From Stenocarpella maydis (taxonomy: Eukaryota; Ascomycota; Sordariomycetes; Diaporthales; Diaporthaceae): a stretch of 64,000 nt of DNA. The first letter of the stretch is position 1, and every line of letters starts with the position of its first letter. The position numbers were made by a program, and so were the translations under genes. The stretch spans positions 142,003 to 206,002 of the forward strand of contig NQMI01000087.1 of assembly GCA_002270565.1 (NCBI GenBank), read 5' to 3'. The notes under the pieces were generated by a model. The model searched no databases, was not told where the DNA came from, and saw nothing but the letters and a program-made list of their open reading frames with translations. This document shows, one piece after another, positions 23,286-35,554 of this stretch.

Positions 23286-25723
23286 TTAGAGAATGCCTGC
23301 AGGGTCCTCAGAGCTGTGATCCCACTCAGGCCACTCCTCCTCATTCTCCTTGGGCTTGGTAGTAGTGTCGATCCTGGTAAGCGCATCGCCTCTGGAACCG
23401 CGCTTGTCGGCAAACACGGACGGCGGCACGCTAGGGTCATGTCCACCTGCGACGGGGATTGCGTGTGCGACCTTGAGGCACTCCATCCGCGCCCGGGCGT
23501 CCGCAGCCGTATGTCCCTCTCCAGCCCCCCGGGCTGCCACAGGTGGAGAGTCAGCCGTAGCTGCCGTCGGAGTGTCACGGGCGCCAGATGTAGTGGCCGT
23601 CGAGGACAAAACCGCCCGAGGAGAGACCTGGATGGATCGGTTTGCCTATTTCGAGTTGTTAGCAAGCCATACTTATAAGAAACGTGTGGAGGTCCAAGAC
23701 TTACGCGCCGAGCATCCTGGCCCTGTCCCTCCGGCTGGGCATCATCCAAGGTCTCAGCGTATCCAACGCCCTGGCCGTTGTTCAGGCCCCGGTTGTTGTT
23801 ATTGCACTGACTGAAATCAACCAAGCCGTCCCAATCTACATCCTCGTCGTCCCAGCCTTGCTCGTTCGCTCGTGGGTCATTGCTTCTAAGGGGAACGAAC
23901 TGGGGAACTTGATGACGAAACGGGTTGTGTGCATTGCCACGGCGAGGCGCCTGCATCTGGAGCTCCTCATCGGGCTCAAGCAGGTTAGACCATGGGAAAC
24001 TTCCCTCATCGATACCACGCGGGGCCTGGTGGCTGAGCGCGTACCGGCCAAGCTGCTGGTGCCGGTGCTGCTGCTTAGGGAGGTACTGGCGAGGCTGCTG
24101 GGCTGTCTGAGGCTGATGTGGCCGAAGGCGTTGGCGAGGCGTGTAAGGCGCAGGAGGCTGTTTGTTGATATCTGATCCAGCCGTCTGAAGCCCGTGCTTA
24201 CCACTTGAGCCCAAAGCATCCTGGAATGCTCCAGCACGCTTAGACTCATCACAAAGGCCACCCTTGCCCACTTTCATCTCCTCCAGGACCTTCCGCATCG
24301 CGGCACTGTGGTCAATCCTCACCAGGCCAACAAAGAAGTTGGTCTGCTTCGGGTCGCCAGCATCAGGGCGGGCTGGAGTGGGCTGCTGGCTAGAACCGCC
24401 AGTATCCGTTGGTTCGGCTGGAGGCGCAGACGAGGCTGAGTTCGCCGGGCCACCAGTGTTCTCGTAGCCGCGGTGGCGCCTGATGGCGGAAACAGCGTTG
24501 AGGGGCAGAAAGAATGTGCCTGGGTAGGTGTTCGTTACCGGTGTCGATGAGACGGGGAGCCTGCTGGGGCCATCAGATGTGGTGGGCGTCGGAGCTTCTG
24601 GAATGGCTGGCTGTATTGTGCTGGGAGATGGTCGCGTCGCGCGAGCAGCTGCCCTCGTTCCCTGGGGAACACGATTCGCGGGCACGAGGCGTCTCATGAC
24701 ATCGGCGTGCGCGGCTGAGGCCGAAGAGACAGAAGTCTGGCCCTGGCCGCCGGTAGGAGATGGCGCCGAGGCTCTAGGAGTGCTGGGCTGGGCTGATGTA
24801 GTGGCGTTGGCAGCTTCTTGAGCCGCGCGAGCAGCCTTCATGCCGCGGCGAGCTCGGTGGTCGATAAAAACGGCGTCGTCTGCGGCGGCTCGCTTAGCCC
24901 TCTTGCTGGGCGGCGGGCCAGCCTGCTCGTCGTCGGCCGTGGCTGGTTTAGCCGTCTCAATGGGCTGCGGTTCAGCCTTCTCGCCCTCGCCCTCGCCCTC
25001 GCCGTCCTTGTCCTCGTCCTGGTCTTCTTTATCACCTTCGGCAGGCCCAGGCACGGCGTTGACTGGCCTTCCAGCCTTGGGCATATTCTTCCTCGCGAAC
25101 CCGAGCTGTTCGTCTCGGTTGTTGTTGCCCTTGATGTTGAGGAACTTCTTGGAGGACTCTTCAGCGGCCTGCATTGCAAGACGCTTCTCCATCGTGAGCT
25201 CGTCGAAGAAGAGAGCCTTGCATATCGTCTTGTGCATCTCAAGGGTCTCAACAACGCTGTCCATGCGCTCAGCAAAAGTCTTGTATTTGTGAAGCTTGAG
25301 CCCCGTCAAGAGTGGCCAAGATGGGATCGAGAGAACCCCAGAGTGCACCTTGTGCACGGCTTTGACCAGCAGCCCGGCGCGCAATTGGACCTCGAACATT
25401 GTCAAATCATCCACGTATTTCATGACCGGAGACCTCTTATCACCGTTCTTCTTCTTTTTGCCCTTCTCCTCCTTGAGGACGGCGTCACAAGCTTTATCCG
25501 TTGACCGGATAGCGTCGTGAATCCGCTTTGCTTCGCGCTTAAGCAGCTCGGTGGTGAGCAGGGGCGGCTGCTCGCCCGGGGTAAATTCCTCGTCTCGGAG
25601 GGACAAGTATGCGGCTGCCAGGTCATTCATATCATCGACGCCGTCGAGAAGGTCGATGTATGTTCCGGGGGGGATATTGCTGCCTCTGGCAAGCCGATCC
25701 TTTACCACCTCAACAAGACTCAT
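23286..25723 (-). CDS. Hypothetical low-complexity protein with putative NLS, 792 aa
   Basis: Two exons on the minus strand, 25723-23705 and 23645-23286, join in phase 0 across a 59-bp intron with a GTAAGT donor. The alternative of reading through the intron gives an arginine-rich tail unlike the rest and is rejected. The N-terminal 215 residues look folded and helical. After about residue 235 the chain is disordered: an acidic stretch rich in Glu, Asp and Gly, a basic cluster PSKRAKR that could be a nuclear localisation signal, then long Pro/Ser/Thr/Ala- and Gln-rich segments. An acidic/Trp patch (WDDEDVDWDGLVDF) sits near residue 630. No catalytic domain or known family was recognised; a nuclear scaffold or chromatin-associated role is only a guess. 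An upstream in-frame Met at 25,789 is less likely. Confidence 0.7.
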
Positions 25724-27451
25724 CTTGTCAGGGCGGATGGTATCAATTAATTTTGTCTGGTAACACCAACGACTCAGTAAACAACACAAGTGCTGTTCTA
25801 ATGGAGAATATAATTGAAGATAGGAAGCCGGTATCTGTGACTATGCAGGGTGACTCTACGAGGCACCAGTGCAGAAGAAGGAATATGCTCTGGATGATAA
25901 TGAATGTAGTGATGGAACAAAAGTAAGCCGTGGGGTGTTGGGAGTTAGACCACTGCACTTCAAAGTTGTGGCTCTTGGGTGAAGAAGATCCCAGACTTCT
26001 GGGGACGATGTTGGTATCAGGTTGGCGGGACAGACGACAATTGGGCAAATGTAGTATAGATGTAGGATCAATGCTAAAGTGGGAGAGAGAGTCGGCAACG
26101 CTGTCGGGATGTGTGCAGAATAGGAAGCTCGAAGATTATTTGTATCGTCAAGCCCCTGTCCAATGCTGGGAGATCGAGGGAAGATCCAGCGTGGAGGGGG
26201 ACTGCTGATGGGAAACGAAGTACTTACCTGTGAACTTGCGGACAGTTGCTAGGTGATGATGTTGTTTGGGTAGCAGGTTGGTTGGTGATCTGGCAGGCGG
26301 GCAGAAATGGAGGAGACAAGAGGTTGCGAAGTTGACGGAGCAGTGTTTTGTTGACGACGGAGAAGGGTTTGAGGCGCTAAGCCAGCAGACTATCAACGGC
26401 TTCTAGAATGCCATGGGTGAATGCCATGTCTAGTGACTCTAGTCTGCTAATTCGTTTGTATTGATGCCTGCCGTGGTGCCCAGCTTGGTCCAACGTGTGA
26501 AACTCCATTGACTTGTGCTGGTATCATTGCAATCGGACCCACATGTTTAGTATAAACACTCAACCTGTGCAATTAACTACGGAGAGAATGGTTGCGATCG
26601 TCCTGGCAAGTCTTGATAATCTCGTTGCGGACCCTTGATATAACGAAGTTATTGTTCAAAGCCCCGGAGCGCTGCTGAAGACCCAAATACCTATCCTCTT
26701 GTAGGCCATCATCATGGTAGATCCAGCTTTTGTTCCGGTACTGTAGGCATCTATCGTACTAAGTCACGACCGTGGAAGAACCAAGTGGAGACAATATTTG
26801 TGTAGTGGTGAATTAAAGAGATTTCACTGGACAGACAGCATGTCTGCTGGTCTTGACATAAGCAGTCACATGTGAACAGCTCCAAGATTCTTATTGCTTA
26901 ATTTACATTGTTTCTGAAATTGAAGAACCACCCAGTCCAGTCAGTGTCTCCATTCTACTCTGGATATTTCGTTAACAAAGATTGTTTTGTCTGATGAGCC
27001 CTCATTCGCTCAATCCAGAGTATGGGGACAGAAGAATGGAAGTGACACTGACTAGGCAAAGTCACAGGGCTCTCCAGGTGGGCACCTGAGGATGGATATA
27101 CCTAGGTACTGAGCCATTGCCCAGACGAAAAGGCGGGATTGGAGATATTTGAGGCTATTGAAAATGGGAAGGGGAAAAAAAAAGGGAAAGAGTGAGACAG
27201 AAGAGATTTAGCTAGATTTGAACATTTCTATTTAGGAGATATATGGATATGTCATTTACATAGGAATTTGCCAGACGTATGAAGTAGAAGGTGTTTCTCT
27301 TGTGCTGTGCCTGTGCGTGCCAGTTCGACGGAAACTGATGGGACATCCAACTGCTCGAAAGGGAGTCTCATCTATGGTCGTTTCTGACATCTGATTTGGT
27401 TGTACCAGTGTACCGATGTCTATCCAGGTATTCGGCAGTCTAGGTCCCGAC
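25724..27451. other. Intergenic region, no gene recognised
   Basis: The left end is the promoter of the 792-aa gene and the right end the 3' UTR of the kinase gene. Only short ORFs without resemblance to known proteins occur between. Confidence 0.5.
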
Positions 27452-28495
27452 CTATGCTGAGGACGTAACAAGAAGCTGCTTCTCGTCCCCAGAGCTGGCT
27501 GCATCACTCTCTTCGTCGTCGGAATCCTCCTCGTCGGAATCCTCAAACTCGACATACTTGTCGATCAGGAACTTGAGGTCATCGAGCGCCTGTGCTCGGG
27601 CCTTGGTGCCGGGGACATGCGCCGAGTACATGATCTCCTCCTTGATGGCGTACAGCCTGTTCCTGTCGTCGGCCTCCTCCTGCGGCTCGTCGGGCGGGTA
27701 GTTCTTGAAGTACTCGCGGCGGTACTCGCGGGCCTTCATGTGGTGGTGGTCGACGCGCCACATGCCCATGGCCATCTCGTGGTGGGCGTAGTAGGCGCAC
27801 GAGTCGAAGATGTAGATGTTTCCCGTCCGCATCTCGGTCCCGATGTTCTGCTCATGCAGGTCCCCGTGGATCAGGCAGGGCTTCACCTCCCTGCCGTCCT
27901 CGGTCAGCCGGTTCAGCAGCCGCGGGATCACCGTCTTGAGCGTCAGCTCCATCGCGTCATCCAGTTCCGGCCAGGCGCCGTTGACCTTCCTGTCGAGCTG
28001 GTGCACTCCCGAGAGCAGCTTGGTAAAGAAGGTGGTCCAGCTGCTCTCCCAGTCCGCGGTAAGTGGGAGCTTGCCATCGTACGGCGTTATGTGGAAGCCG
28101 AACTTGCCCGTGGGCGAGACGCTGGTCCGGTGGAGCTCCGCAATCTTCTTGCCCAGCTGCTCGGGGTTGGCAGGGCGATGGTCGATCTCGAGGTAGTCGC
28201 ATAAGAAGAATGCACCCTCAGAGTCGACACATTTGCCGGCTGCTTTGGCCTTTGGTACGAGCGACGGCACTGTATTCTCGAGCTCCTTCATGCAGGCAAA
28301 CTCTCCGAGAACACGGGGACCAGCAAGGTCGCCCTTGATGATCTTTAGGAAGTAGTCATGTAGTGTCCCGTCTTCCTTTCTGGTGGTGAGCTTGCCAGTT
28401 GCGGACCATGAAGAGTTGCCATATCGCTCCGCATTCACAATGGCCTCGCCCCCTCCCAGGGCTATATCAACGAGGTAAGCTTGGCAGTCGGACAT
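27452..28495 (-). CDS. Fructosamine/ketosamine-3-kinase family protein
   Basis: A single exon of 347 aa with the protein-kinase-like fold of the fructosamine kinase family. A probable ATP-binding Lys51 lies in YFLKII, the catalytic loop is His210-Gly-Asp-Leu-His-Glu-Gln-Asn217 and the metal-binding Asp231 is in IFDSCAYYAHHEMAMGMWR. Family members phosphorylate sugar adducts on protein lysines and so start deglycation. The loop reads HGDLHEQN rather than the more usual HGDLWSGN, which is typical of the expanded fungal branch whose substrates are unknown. The C-terminus has a very acidic tail (EFEDSDEEDSDDEESD). There is no signal peptide; cytosolic. It is head to head with the NLR-like gene, about 1.15 kb apart. 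Confidence 0.85.
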   Translation of the reverse strand: MSDCQAYLVDIALGGGEAIVNAERYGNSSWSATGKLTTRKEDGTLHDYFLKIIKGDLAGPRVLGEFACMKELENTVPSLVPKAKAAGKCVDSEGAFFLCDYLEIDHRPANPEQLGKKIAELHRTSVSPTGKFGFHITPYDGKLPLTADWESSWTTFFTKLLSGVHQLDRKVNGAWPELDDAMELTLKTVIPRLLNRLTEDGREVKPCLIHGDLHEQNIGTEMRTGNIYIFDSCAYYAHHEMAMGMWRVDHHHMKAREYRREYFKNYPPDEPQEEADDRNRLYAIKEEIMYSAHVPGTKARAQALDDLKFLIDKYVEFEDSDEEDSDDEESDAASSGDEKQLLVTSSA

Positions 28496-29647
28496 GGCGG
28501 AAGGGGCGGGCTTATCTAACCATTGATCACTGCCTGGTCAAAGAATATGCGCTCAGTGTCTCTCCTCTGGAGTGCCTGCACTTGGAATTCTTCATACGGT
28601 GGGGCCGGGTCTGTGTGAGCCTTCGCTGCCTGCACCGGGTCGGTCTCTGAGTACCTTGGGGCGGTTTCAAAGTGCGGCATCTTTCGCTGTGTGTGGCTGA
28701 TGTCGATGCTGGAGAGAGGAGAAGTGGACGGATCGTCTGCTATTTCCAATCTCTCCCTCACGGCTCTGGCGTGAGATCTTTATCCACCCGCTGGAACCAA
28801 CTGTGCCTGCGCAAGACAGCCGTCCACGGCGGCCAATTGGCCAGACGGCGGCGATCTGGCGCAGGCTGGAAGATGTGAATGAAACCTCTTGGCCGCATTT
28901 CTCGGTGAGTGTGCTTCTGAGCGGGCCAAAGCGATGGCTTTGGACCACTGAGCAAGCGGTCGATGGGTCGGGCCTGTGACCAGGAATGGATGCTGTTGCT
29001 GAATTTAGGTGTGTCAGACTGCAGTAGAGGGCTGAGCCCCATGACGGCGTGCATCCTTCTGCACCGGACCCGCCCCGGATGTAACTCGATCTTCCACTGT
29101 GGCACCCCGACAGAAGCAACAGTTACTGTGTACCACACCTGCGTAGATGGTAGACTGCGTGGCGTCAAACGTGAGGAGAAATCCCGTAGTTAAGCCTTCA
29201 TAGGAGGTCGAGAGGCTGGCAAGCAGAAGCAGCAGAGTGCGATTGTCTGCGGCACATCGAAGATGGGAGAATGCGGCCCCAGCTGTGAGGCTGGTGCGAA
29301 TGCGGCACAGCACTCAGCAGCCCCCTTGGCCCGATCCTGCCGGCCACGAAGGCCCAAATACTCGCCTCGGCAACGTACTGAAGGGAGCCCAAACAGCAGC
29401 CCGAAACACCACGCAATGCTCAGCACCAACGGCTCCCAGCTCCAGCTGGCCGCTGGCCGCTGGCCGGTGTGCCGGCCGTGGCCGTCTGGGCCTGTAAGAC
29501 TCGCTTCATCATCAGCACTCTTGGCCCTCTGAGAGCTCTCTCTCCGTCCCGCCCATCTCCTCGACTCGCTGGTATTTTGTATTAACATCACATTCAGACG
29601 TGTTTTGTGCCCCCAATTGTCTCTGATGTCTAGGGAAGTTTGACACA
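28496..29647. promoter_or_regulatory. Divergent promoter region, kinase / NLR-like gene
   Basis: This is a 1.15-kb gene-free stretch between divergently transcribed genes. Small GC-rich ORFs on both strands are not credible. No specific regulatory site was recognised. Confidence 0.45.
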
Positions 29648-32600
29648 ATGGTAAGTGCAATCCGGACTGCAGCTTGGCAATGGTCATATCTAATTGTTAT
29701 GCAGTGGAAACGGCTCAAGTCAAGAAAGACCGAGCCGAAGGCGGTTGAGGTCGAAGATGTGAGGGGTCGGAGCTCGCAGCCCAAGATCGTGGTGGACTGT
29801 GATGATCAGCCGAGCCGGAGTGCGGCTTGCAGTGATCTCGGAGACCCACTGAACGTGAATGACCGTTTCCCAAGCCTTAGGAGAAAGGCATCCATGCAAA
29901 GCAACATCTCGGATGTCTACGGCAACCTGATGCCATCATCCTCGTCGACAGTTGCCAGGCAGCGCTCACAAGACCGGCGGTCTGACCCGCTTGGTCTCAC
30001 TGTCTTGTACGCACCAGAGCCGGGGCAGCGCACAGTCGACATTATTTTTATCCACGGGCTCGGCGGGACGAGCGTGCGGACGTGGTGCCGGAACAGAGAT
30101 CCAAGCTACCTCTGGCCAAAGCATTGGCTCCCAGACGAAACCGACATGTCAACAGCCAGGATCTTAACATTCGGCTATCACGCGCATTTCTCGTCGAAAA
30201 AGGAGCAAACGACCTTGACACTCAACGACTTTGCAAACGACCTGCTGTTCAGAATGAAGTACGACGAGGAGACAGAAGAGCGCCTGGGCCAAGTTCCAAT
30301 TGTATTTGTCGCCCACTCTATGGGGGGGCTCGTTTTCAAGAAAGCCTGTAAGTTGTTCCAGGCGACCGGGCATCTTGGCTGGCTGGCTGGCAGCTAATCT
30401 TTCGATAGTCATACATGGCTCAATGAATGACGAGTACAAAGACATGGTCTCCAAAGTCAAGGCAGTGCTCTTCCTTTCTACTCCGCATCGAGGCACCGAC
30501 CTCGCAGATATCCTCAACAAGATCCTCTCTAGCTCTGTCTTTGGCCATTCGCCCAAAGACTATGTCAACGAGCTCACGAAAAAGAGCCCCACAATCGACG
30601 AGCTGAATGAGCAGTTTCGCCATCATGCAGCAAAGCTGCAGATTTTCTCATTTTACGAGACTCTAACCACCACGGTTGGGCCGCTGAAGACGCTGATCCT
30701 CGAGAAGCACTCGTCTGTGCTTGGCTACCAGCACGAGACGCCCCAGCCACTCGTAGCAAACCATCACGACGTGTGCAAGTTCAGCAGCCCGGAGGACCCC
30801 AACTACCAGTCAGTCAAGGGCGCGCTCCGGAGCATTGTGAATAAGGTGCGGTGCTCCACGGAGCACACCTGCGAGGACGAGCGGGATCTCTCCGTGCTCA
30901 GGAAATGGCTTGGAGCCAACAGCCGTCCTCACGAAGACCTGGCAGACACAAGCTCGGCCCGGAAGCCAGGCACATGCGAGGGGCTGCTGCAGGCCCCCGA
31001 GTTCGGGAAATGGCTCGACTCTGAGCTGCGATGTCCTCAGCTGCTATGGACGCACGCACCGCCTGGCAGCGGCAAGACATACCAGACGTCCTTTGTTATC
31101 GACACCCTGCTTGAGCGAAATGCCAAGTGCGTCTACTGGTTCTTCGAGTACCGGGATGCGCGTAAACGCCCGCTCAGGAACATGCTGCGGTCGATGGCAT
31201 ACCAGATTGCAGTCCATGACCCGACATATCGGAGGGCACTTGTTGCCATGCAGCGTTCTGGCACGCAGGTAATAAATGGGGATGCTCACGCAATCTGGCG
31301 GAATGTTCTGGGGGCAAATCTATCCAAATGCCAGTCGCGCATCTATCTTGTCATCGATGCCTTGGACGAGGCAGACTCGGCCAGAACGCTTCTGGAGCTC
31401 TTTTCTAGTCTTGCCAATGTCCAAGTGAGCCTACAGATTCTCATCATGAGCCGCGGGCTCTCGAGCATTCGGAACGCAATGCTGCGGCTGCACAAGAAGG
31501 CGCCGAACGTCGTATTCAACGAGATGGCTCTCACCAACAATCTAAATGACATTCGGCTAGCCGTCACTGATGAGATGGATGAGTTCCCAGGAGACGAGCA
31601 GTTCAAACAGGACATCATCAAGGAGGTCGTGTCCAGGTCTGAAGGCAACTTCCTGTGGGCCAGTCTTGTACTGAAACGAATCCTTCAGTGTCACCGACAA
31701 GAAGACGTCAAGCGGGTAATGCAAAGCACCCCGGACGGTATGGACCAGCTGTACGAGAGGATGGTGGAGGCAATTGCCAGTCTAGATCAAGAAGAAGACA
31801 AGAACTTGTCCAGGATCTTCCTCTCATGGGCAATGTACTCTATCACACCAATCAGCATAGAGGACCTCAAGGGTGTATACAACGCCGAGCTATCCTCTCT
31901 GATCGACCTCAGACACACTATTGGTCAGCTATGTGGAGAGTTTGCAACCCTGGACGGCCAAGACTGCATTGTGTTGGTTCATCAAACTGCGCGCGAGTAT
32001 CTGAAAACCACCAAGGCCCTTCCATTCTCACTGGCAGCCAGCGAGGTGAATGAAGAGCTTCTCTCCCAATGCCTTACCTTGCTCTGTGACCCCGCCCTCA
32101 AGGGCCAGATAAGGCAGGGCAAAGCGCCGCAGTTCCTCGCGTATGCCGCTGCATCATGGCACATCCACATGGAGAGGGCATCTGTTGACTCGGAAAGGGT
32201 CCTCCAGACGCTCTTCAAGTTCTTCCACGACAGCGCGCCTCTGGTGTGGATCCAATACCTTTCCACGAATGATCAGCTCCCAGTGCTGGTGACAGTGTCT
32301 GCGTCACTGCAGGCATTCGTGCGACGACGCAGGAAGGCCGACTCAATAAAGCCCCCCACGATGCACCGCATCCCTGAGCTGGCTCTCCTGGAGGGCTGGG
32401 CGGTGGATCTTGTCAAGATGACTGGCAAGTTTGGCAACCACCTCATCGATGACCCAGAGGCAATCTACAAGTACATACCATCGTTGAGCCCGCAGAACTC
32501 GGTGCTTTACAGAAAGTACGCCGACAAGCCGACTTCAAGGATCTCAGTCACTGGTCTCACGGGGGCTGAATGGGATGACTGCCTCGCGAGAGTGACCAAC

Positions 32601-34766
32601 GGGTCTGACCCGTCGCTTCATGTCGCTGTCTCTGCACAGCATCTCGCTGTGGCAAATGACTCTCCAAACGGGACGATCCGTCTCTGGAGCAATGTTATCT
32701 TCCAAGAGGTTTATACGTTCAGTCCCGGCGAGCCAATCTGCTCCATCACCTTCAGCCAGTCAGGATCTCTTTTGGCCGTACACGGTCTTGACCACACATT
32801 TATCTGGAGGGTGGGTGACGGAGAACTCTTGAATAAAGTCAACAACCCACATCAGGATCGGGCAGACACTCTTGCCTTTGGACCACAGGAGAAATTCATC
32901 GTGATTGCCACGAACCTCCGCCGCGTGTACAGGCTGGATCTAGAAAGCGAGGAGGAGCAGCCATCATGGATCGCGTTTGACCAGTCACTCCTCGAGGAGA
33001 CCTCCCTCCCGGAGGGGGCCTTCATCAACTCTCCGTCGTCTATGGCCTTCAACCCAGACTGCACCCAGCTCGCAGTGGCATACAAGGGCTTTCCCCTCTC
33101 CATCTGGAGCATCGACCCGCCAAAGATGATAGCCCGCTGCTCGGTGCGCCGCCACGCACAGGGCCACACCAGCGGCACATCTTGGACGGGTGTGTCGCGC
33201 GTGGTGTGGCACCCCTTCAACGGGCAGGTCCTGGGCATCTACCGCGACGGCCAGATCTTCAAGTGGGGGCCCATGGACGACACGCACGAGGAGGTGCGGC
33301 AGGAGCTGGACGCGACGCCCTCGGACATCACCGTCGCGCGGAGCGGGGCCGTCTTCGCCACGAGCGACGTCCGCGGAACCATCAAGATCTACGACTTCGC
33401 GCACATGGCGCCCATGTACAAGCTCACGAGCGACGACATCATCAAGGCCGTCGCGTTCAGCCCGGACAGCAGGCGGTTCTACGACCTCCGAGGCTCGTAC
33501 TGCAACGTCTGGGAGCCCAACTGCCTCGTCCGCCTGGTGGAGGGCGGCGGCGGCGGCGGCGGCGGCGGCGCGGACGACGAGAGCATCGCCAGCTCGGAGC
33601 TCAAGGACCGCGCCGACAGCTGGAGCGTCGCGGCGGCGACGGACAGGGACGACTCGCGGTCCACCGTGACGTCGCTCGCGGCGTCCGAGGCCCATGCCGA
33701 CTCCCGCCCGGCCATCACCGCCGTGGCGCCCGCGCGCGAGAACCAGAGGCTCGTCGTGTACGCCAAGGACGACGGGACGGTCGAGCTGCTCGACTCCGGG
33801 CGGCAGCGGTCTCACGTCCTTGCGCAGCCTGCGTACGGGATCGGGGTTGGCCCGGTCGCGCTCGCGCCGAGGGGCAATTTCGTCGCGTACAGCCTGCTCA
33901 ACGGCCGGGTCACGGTCAAGAGCACCAGGATCTCGCTCAAGTCTGGGAAGCTCATCGCCAAGGAGGTGCTGGCCGAGAAGGGCGACGCCGGCCGTGGGGT
34001 CGTCAGGCAGGTCCTCTTCCACGGCGAGGCGGAGATGCTGCTCATCTGCGGGTCCAAGAAGCTCGAGGTCGTCTGCTTTACCAAGGACAATGCCAAGGCG
34101 GTTAGTGAGAGGGAGGTGGATGATTCTGGGCTGAGCCCGGTTGCGAGATGGGAACATCACCCCACTGACCCGAGCCTCCTGCTTGCGTTCACTGCCAGCG
34201 GCATCGAGGTCTATTCCTGGGAAGATATCAGCAGTGCAAAGTATACTATCCCAGTCGATCTTTCACATGGGACAGGCTTGATCTCGCTGCTACCAGACGC
34301 TTCGAACCTGGCCGTCGAGGAGATCGTCCCTTCAGCGCACAACAAGACCCACATGGCAGTGGTGTCGTTCGAGGAGAACAACAACAGGGTCTTTGGGTTC
34401 GTCTTGCTTGACACCTCGCCCTTGCATGGCGAGGATGCCACGGCGGCCACCATTCTCCCGGTCGATGTGCCTGAGACGGTCGGAAAGCGGGTCGAGCAAC
34501 CTGTGGGCTTCCTCGAGGACGGCAGGCTGGTGTTCCTGGACGAGGCACTGTGGGTGTGCACGACCAGGCTGTCACTGCCGGGCTCTACCGGGGCCGAGGA
34601 TGCTGCCCCGGCTGTAAGGAGACACTTCTTCGTGCCGCACGACTGGCTGAACAGCGCAGGGATGGCCTTGTGCCGCGTGCAGCCCGACGGGACGTTCCTC
34701 TGTCCCAGCAAGGGGGAGCTGGCGGTGGTCAGGGGTGATCTGGGAACGGACTGGGGTGGGATCTGA
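29648..34766 (+). CDS. NLR-like protein: alpha/beta-hydrolase - NACHT - propeller
   Basis: Three exons, 29648-29650, 29705-30347 and 30409-34766, give 1,667 aa. Exon 1 is only the ATG, cut by a 54-bp intron (GTAAGT donor, CTAAT branch word, TGCAG acceptor); because 54 is divisible by three, retention would add 18 residues in frame. Residues about 110-330 are a SesB/DUF676-type alpha/beta-hydrolase with IFIHGLGG and the nucleophile Ser about 206 in VAHSMGGL. The NACHT ATPase has Walker A APPGSGKT near 432-439 and Walker B LVIDALDEAD near 530. From about 850 to the C-terminus are divergent WD40-like blades (for example IRLWSN, LSIWSID, IKIYDF), with a nine-glycine insert near 1261-1269. This is the architecture of fungal NOD-like proteins used in self/non-self recognition and regulated cell death; the ligand is unknown. 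Confidence 0.87.
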
Positions 34767-35554
34767 GATTGAGACTTGCTTTTCCCGGGGAGTATTAAGC
34801 ATTGCATGGCGTATGGAATTAGGGTTTTTGGTTCTTGTTGGGCTTCGGATGGGTACGACGTCACTCATGCAGCGCGGGTGAGACTCTGAGCGGATCATTT
34901 CCTGTTTGGTCGCGGATTGAGGCCAAATTGTGGCTCTACCTTGTCCGGCCGCTGCGCAGCCACCCCCACAACTCACTGCGTAGCGTGACAAAATGACCAT
35001 CAGCTAGCTAGTCTCAATTCAATCAACGTCGCCAGACTGAGTTATTCCACGTTGGAAGCAGCTGTCCTGTAGGCTATGAGCCTGGTACGTGCTACAAGGA
35101 TAGAGAGGGGGCTTAATCTCTCCCGCTCTTGATTAATCCTTGACAGATCAAGCTCATACGCTCAAGTGACACCTGAAATGTCAAACTAGCAGTGCCGCCA
35201 GCACGCTGGCCCGCACAGCCCTGGTTTGCTGTTGGGCGGGGTTTTGTCCCCTGGCAACGTCGCATTTGGCCTCACTGCAGCTGGACCAAACCGTGTAAGC
35301 TGGTTGGCTCGGGTGCATCCACCGGGGCTGAGTTGTCGACCATAGGTAAGCTGCTTAAAATCCGCCCTGTTCCCCGTGTGAATCATCTTGTGTCGTGCAA
35401 CCTCAAGCTTCCTCGCAAACCCTCACCTCTCTTCCCGGCTTCCCCACCTCATCTTCTGATAGCGTCTACGGTATCGCCAGCTACACCACTACCTCTCACA
35501 GTGTTTCCCATGCGTCCCATGTGGCTGCCTGCCTGACCAACACGTCGTGCGAAG
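34767..35554. other. Intergenic region
   Basis: Contains the 3' UTR of the NLR-like gene and presumably the promoter of the next gene. The pyrimidine-rich stretch at about 35,395-35,520 could be its leader. No other gene was seen. Confidence 0.5.

Noticed and set aside
32985..34160. 391-codon ORF antisense to the NLR-like gene
   Set aside because: No recognisable domain; overlaps strongly supported propeller coding sequence.
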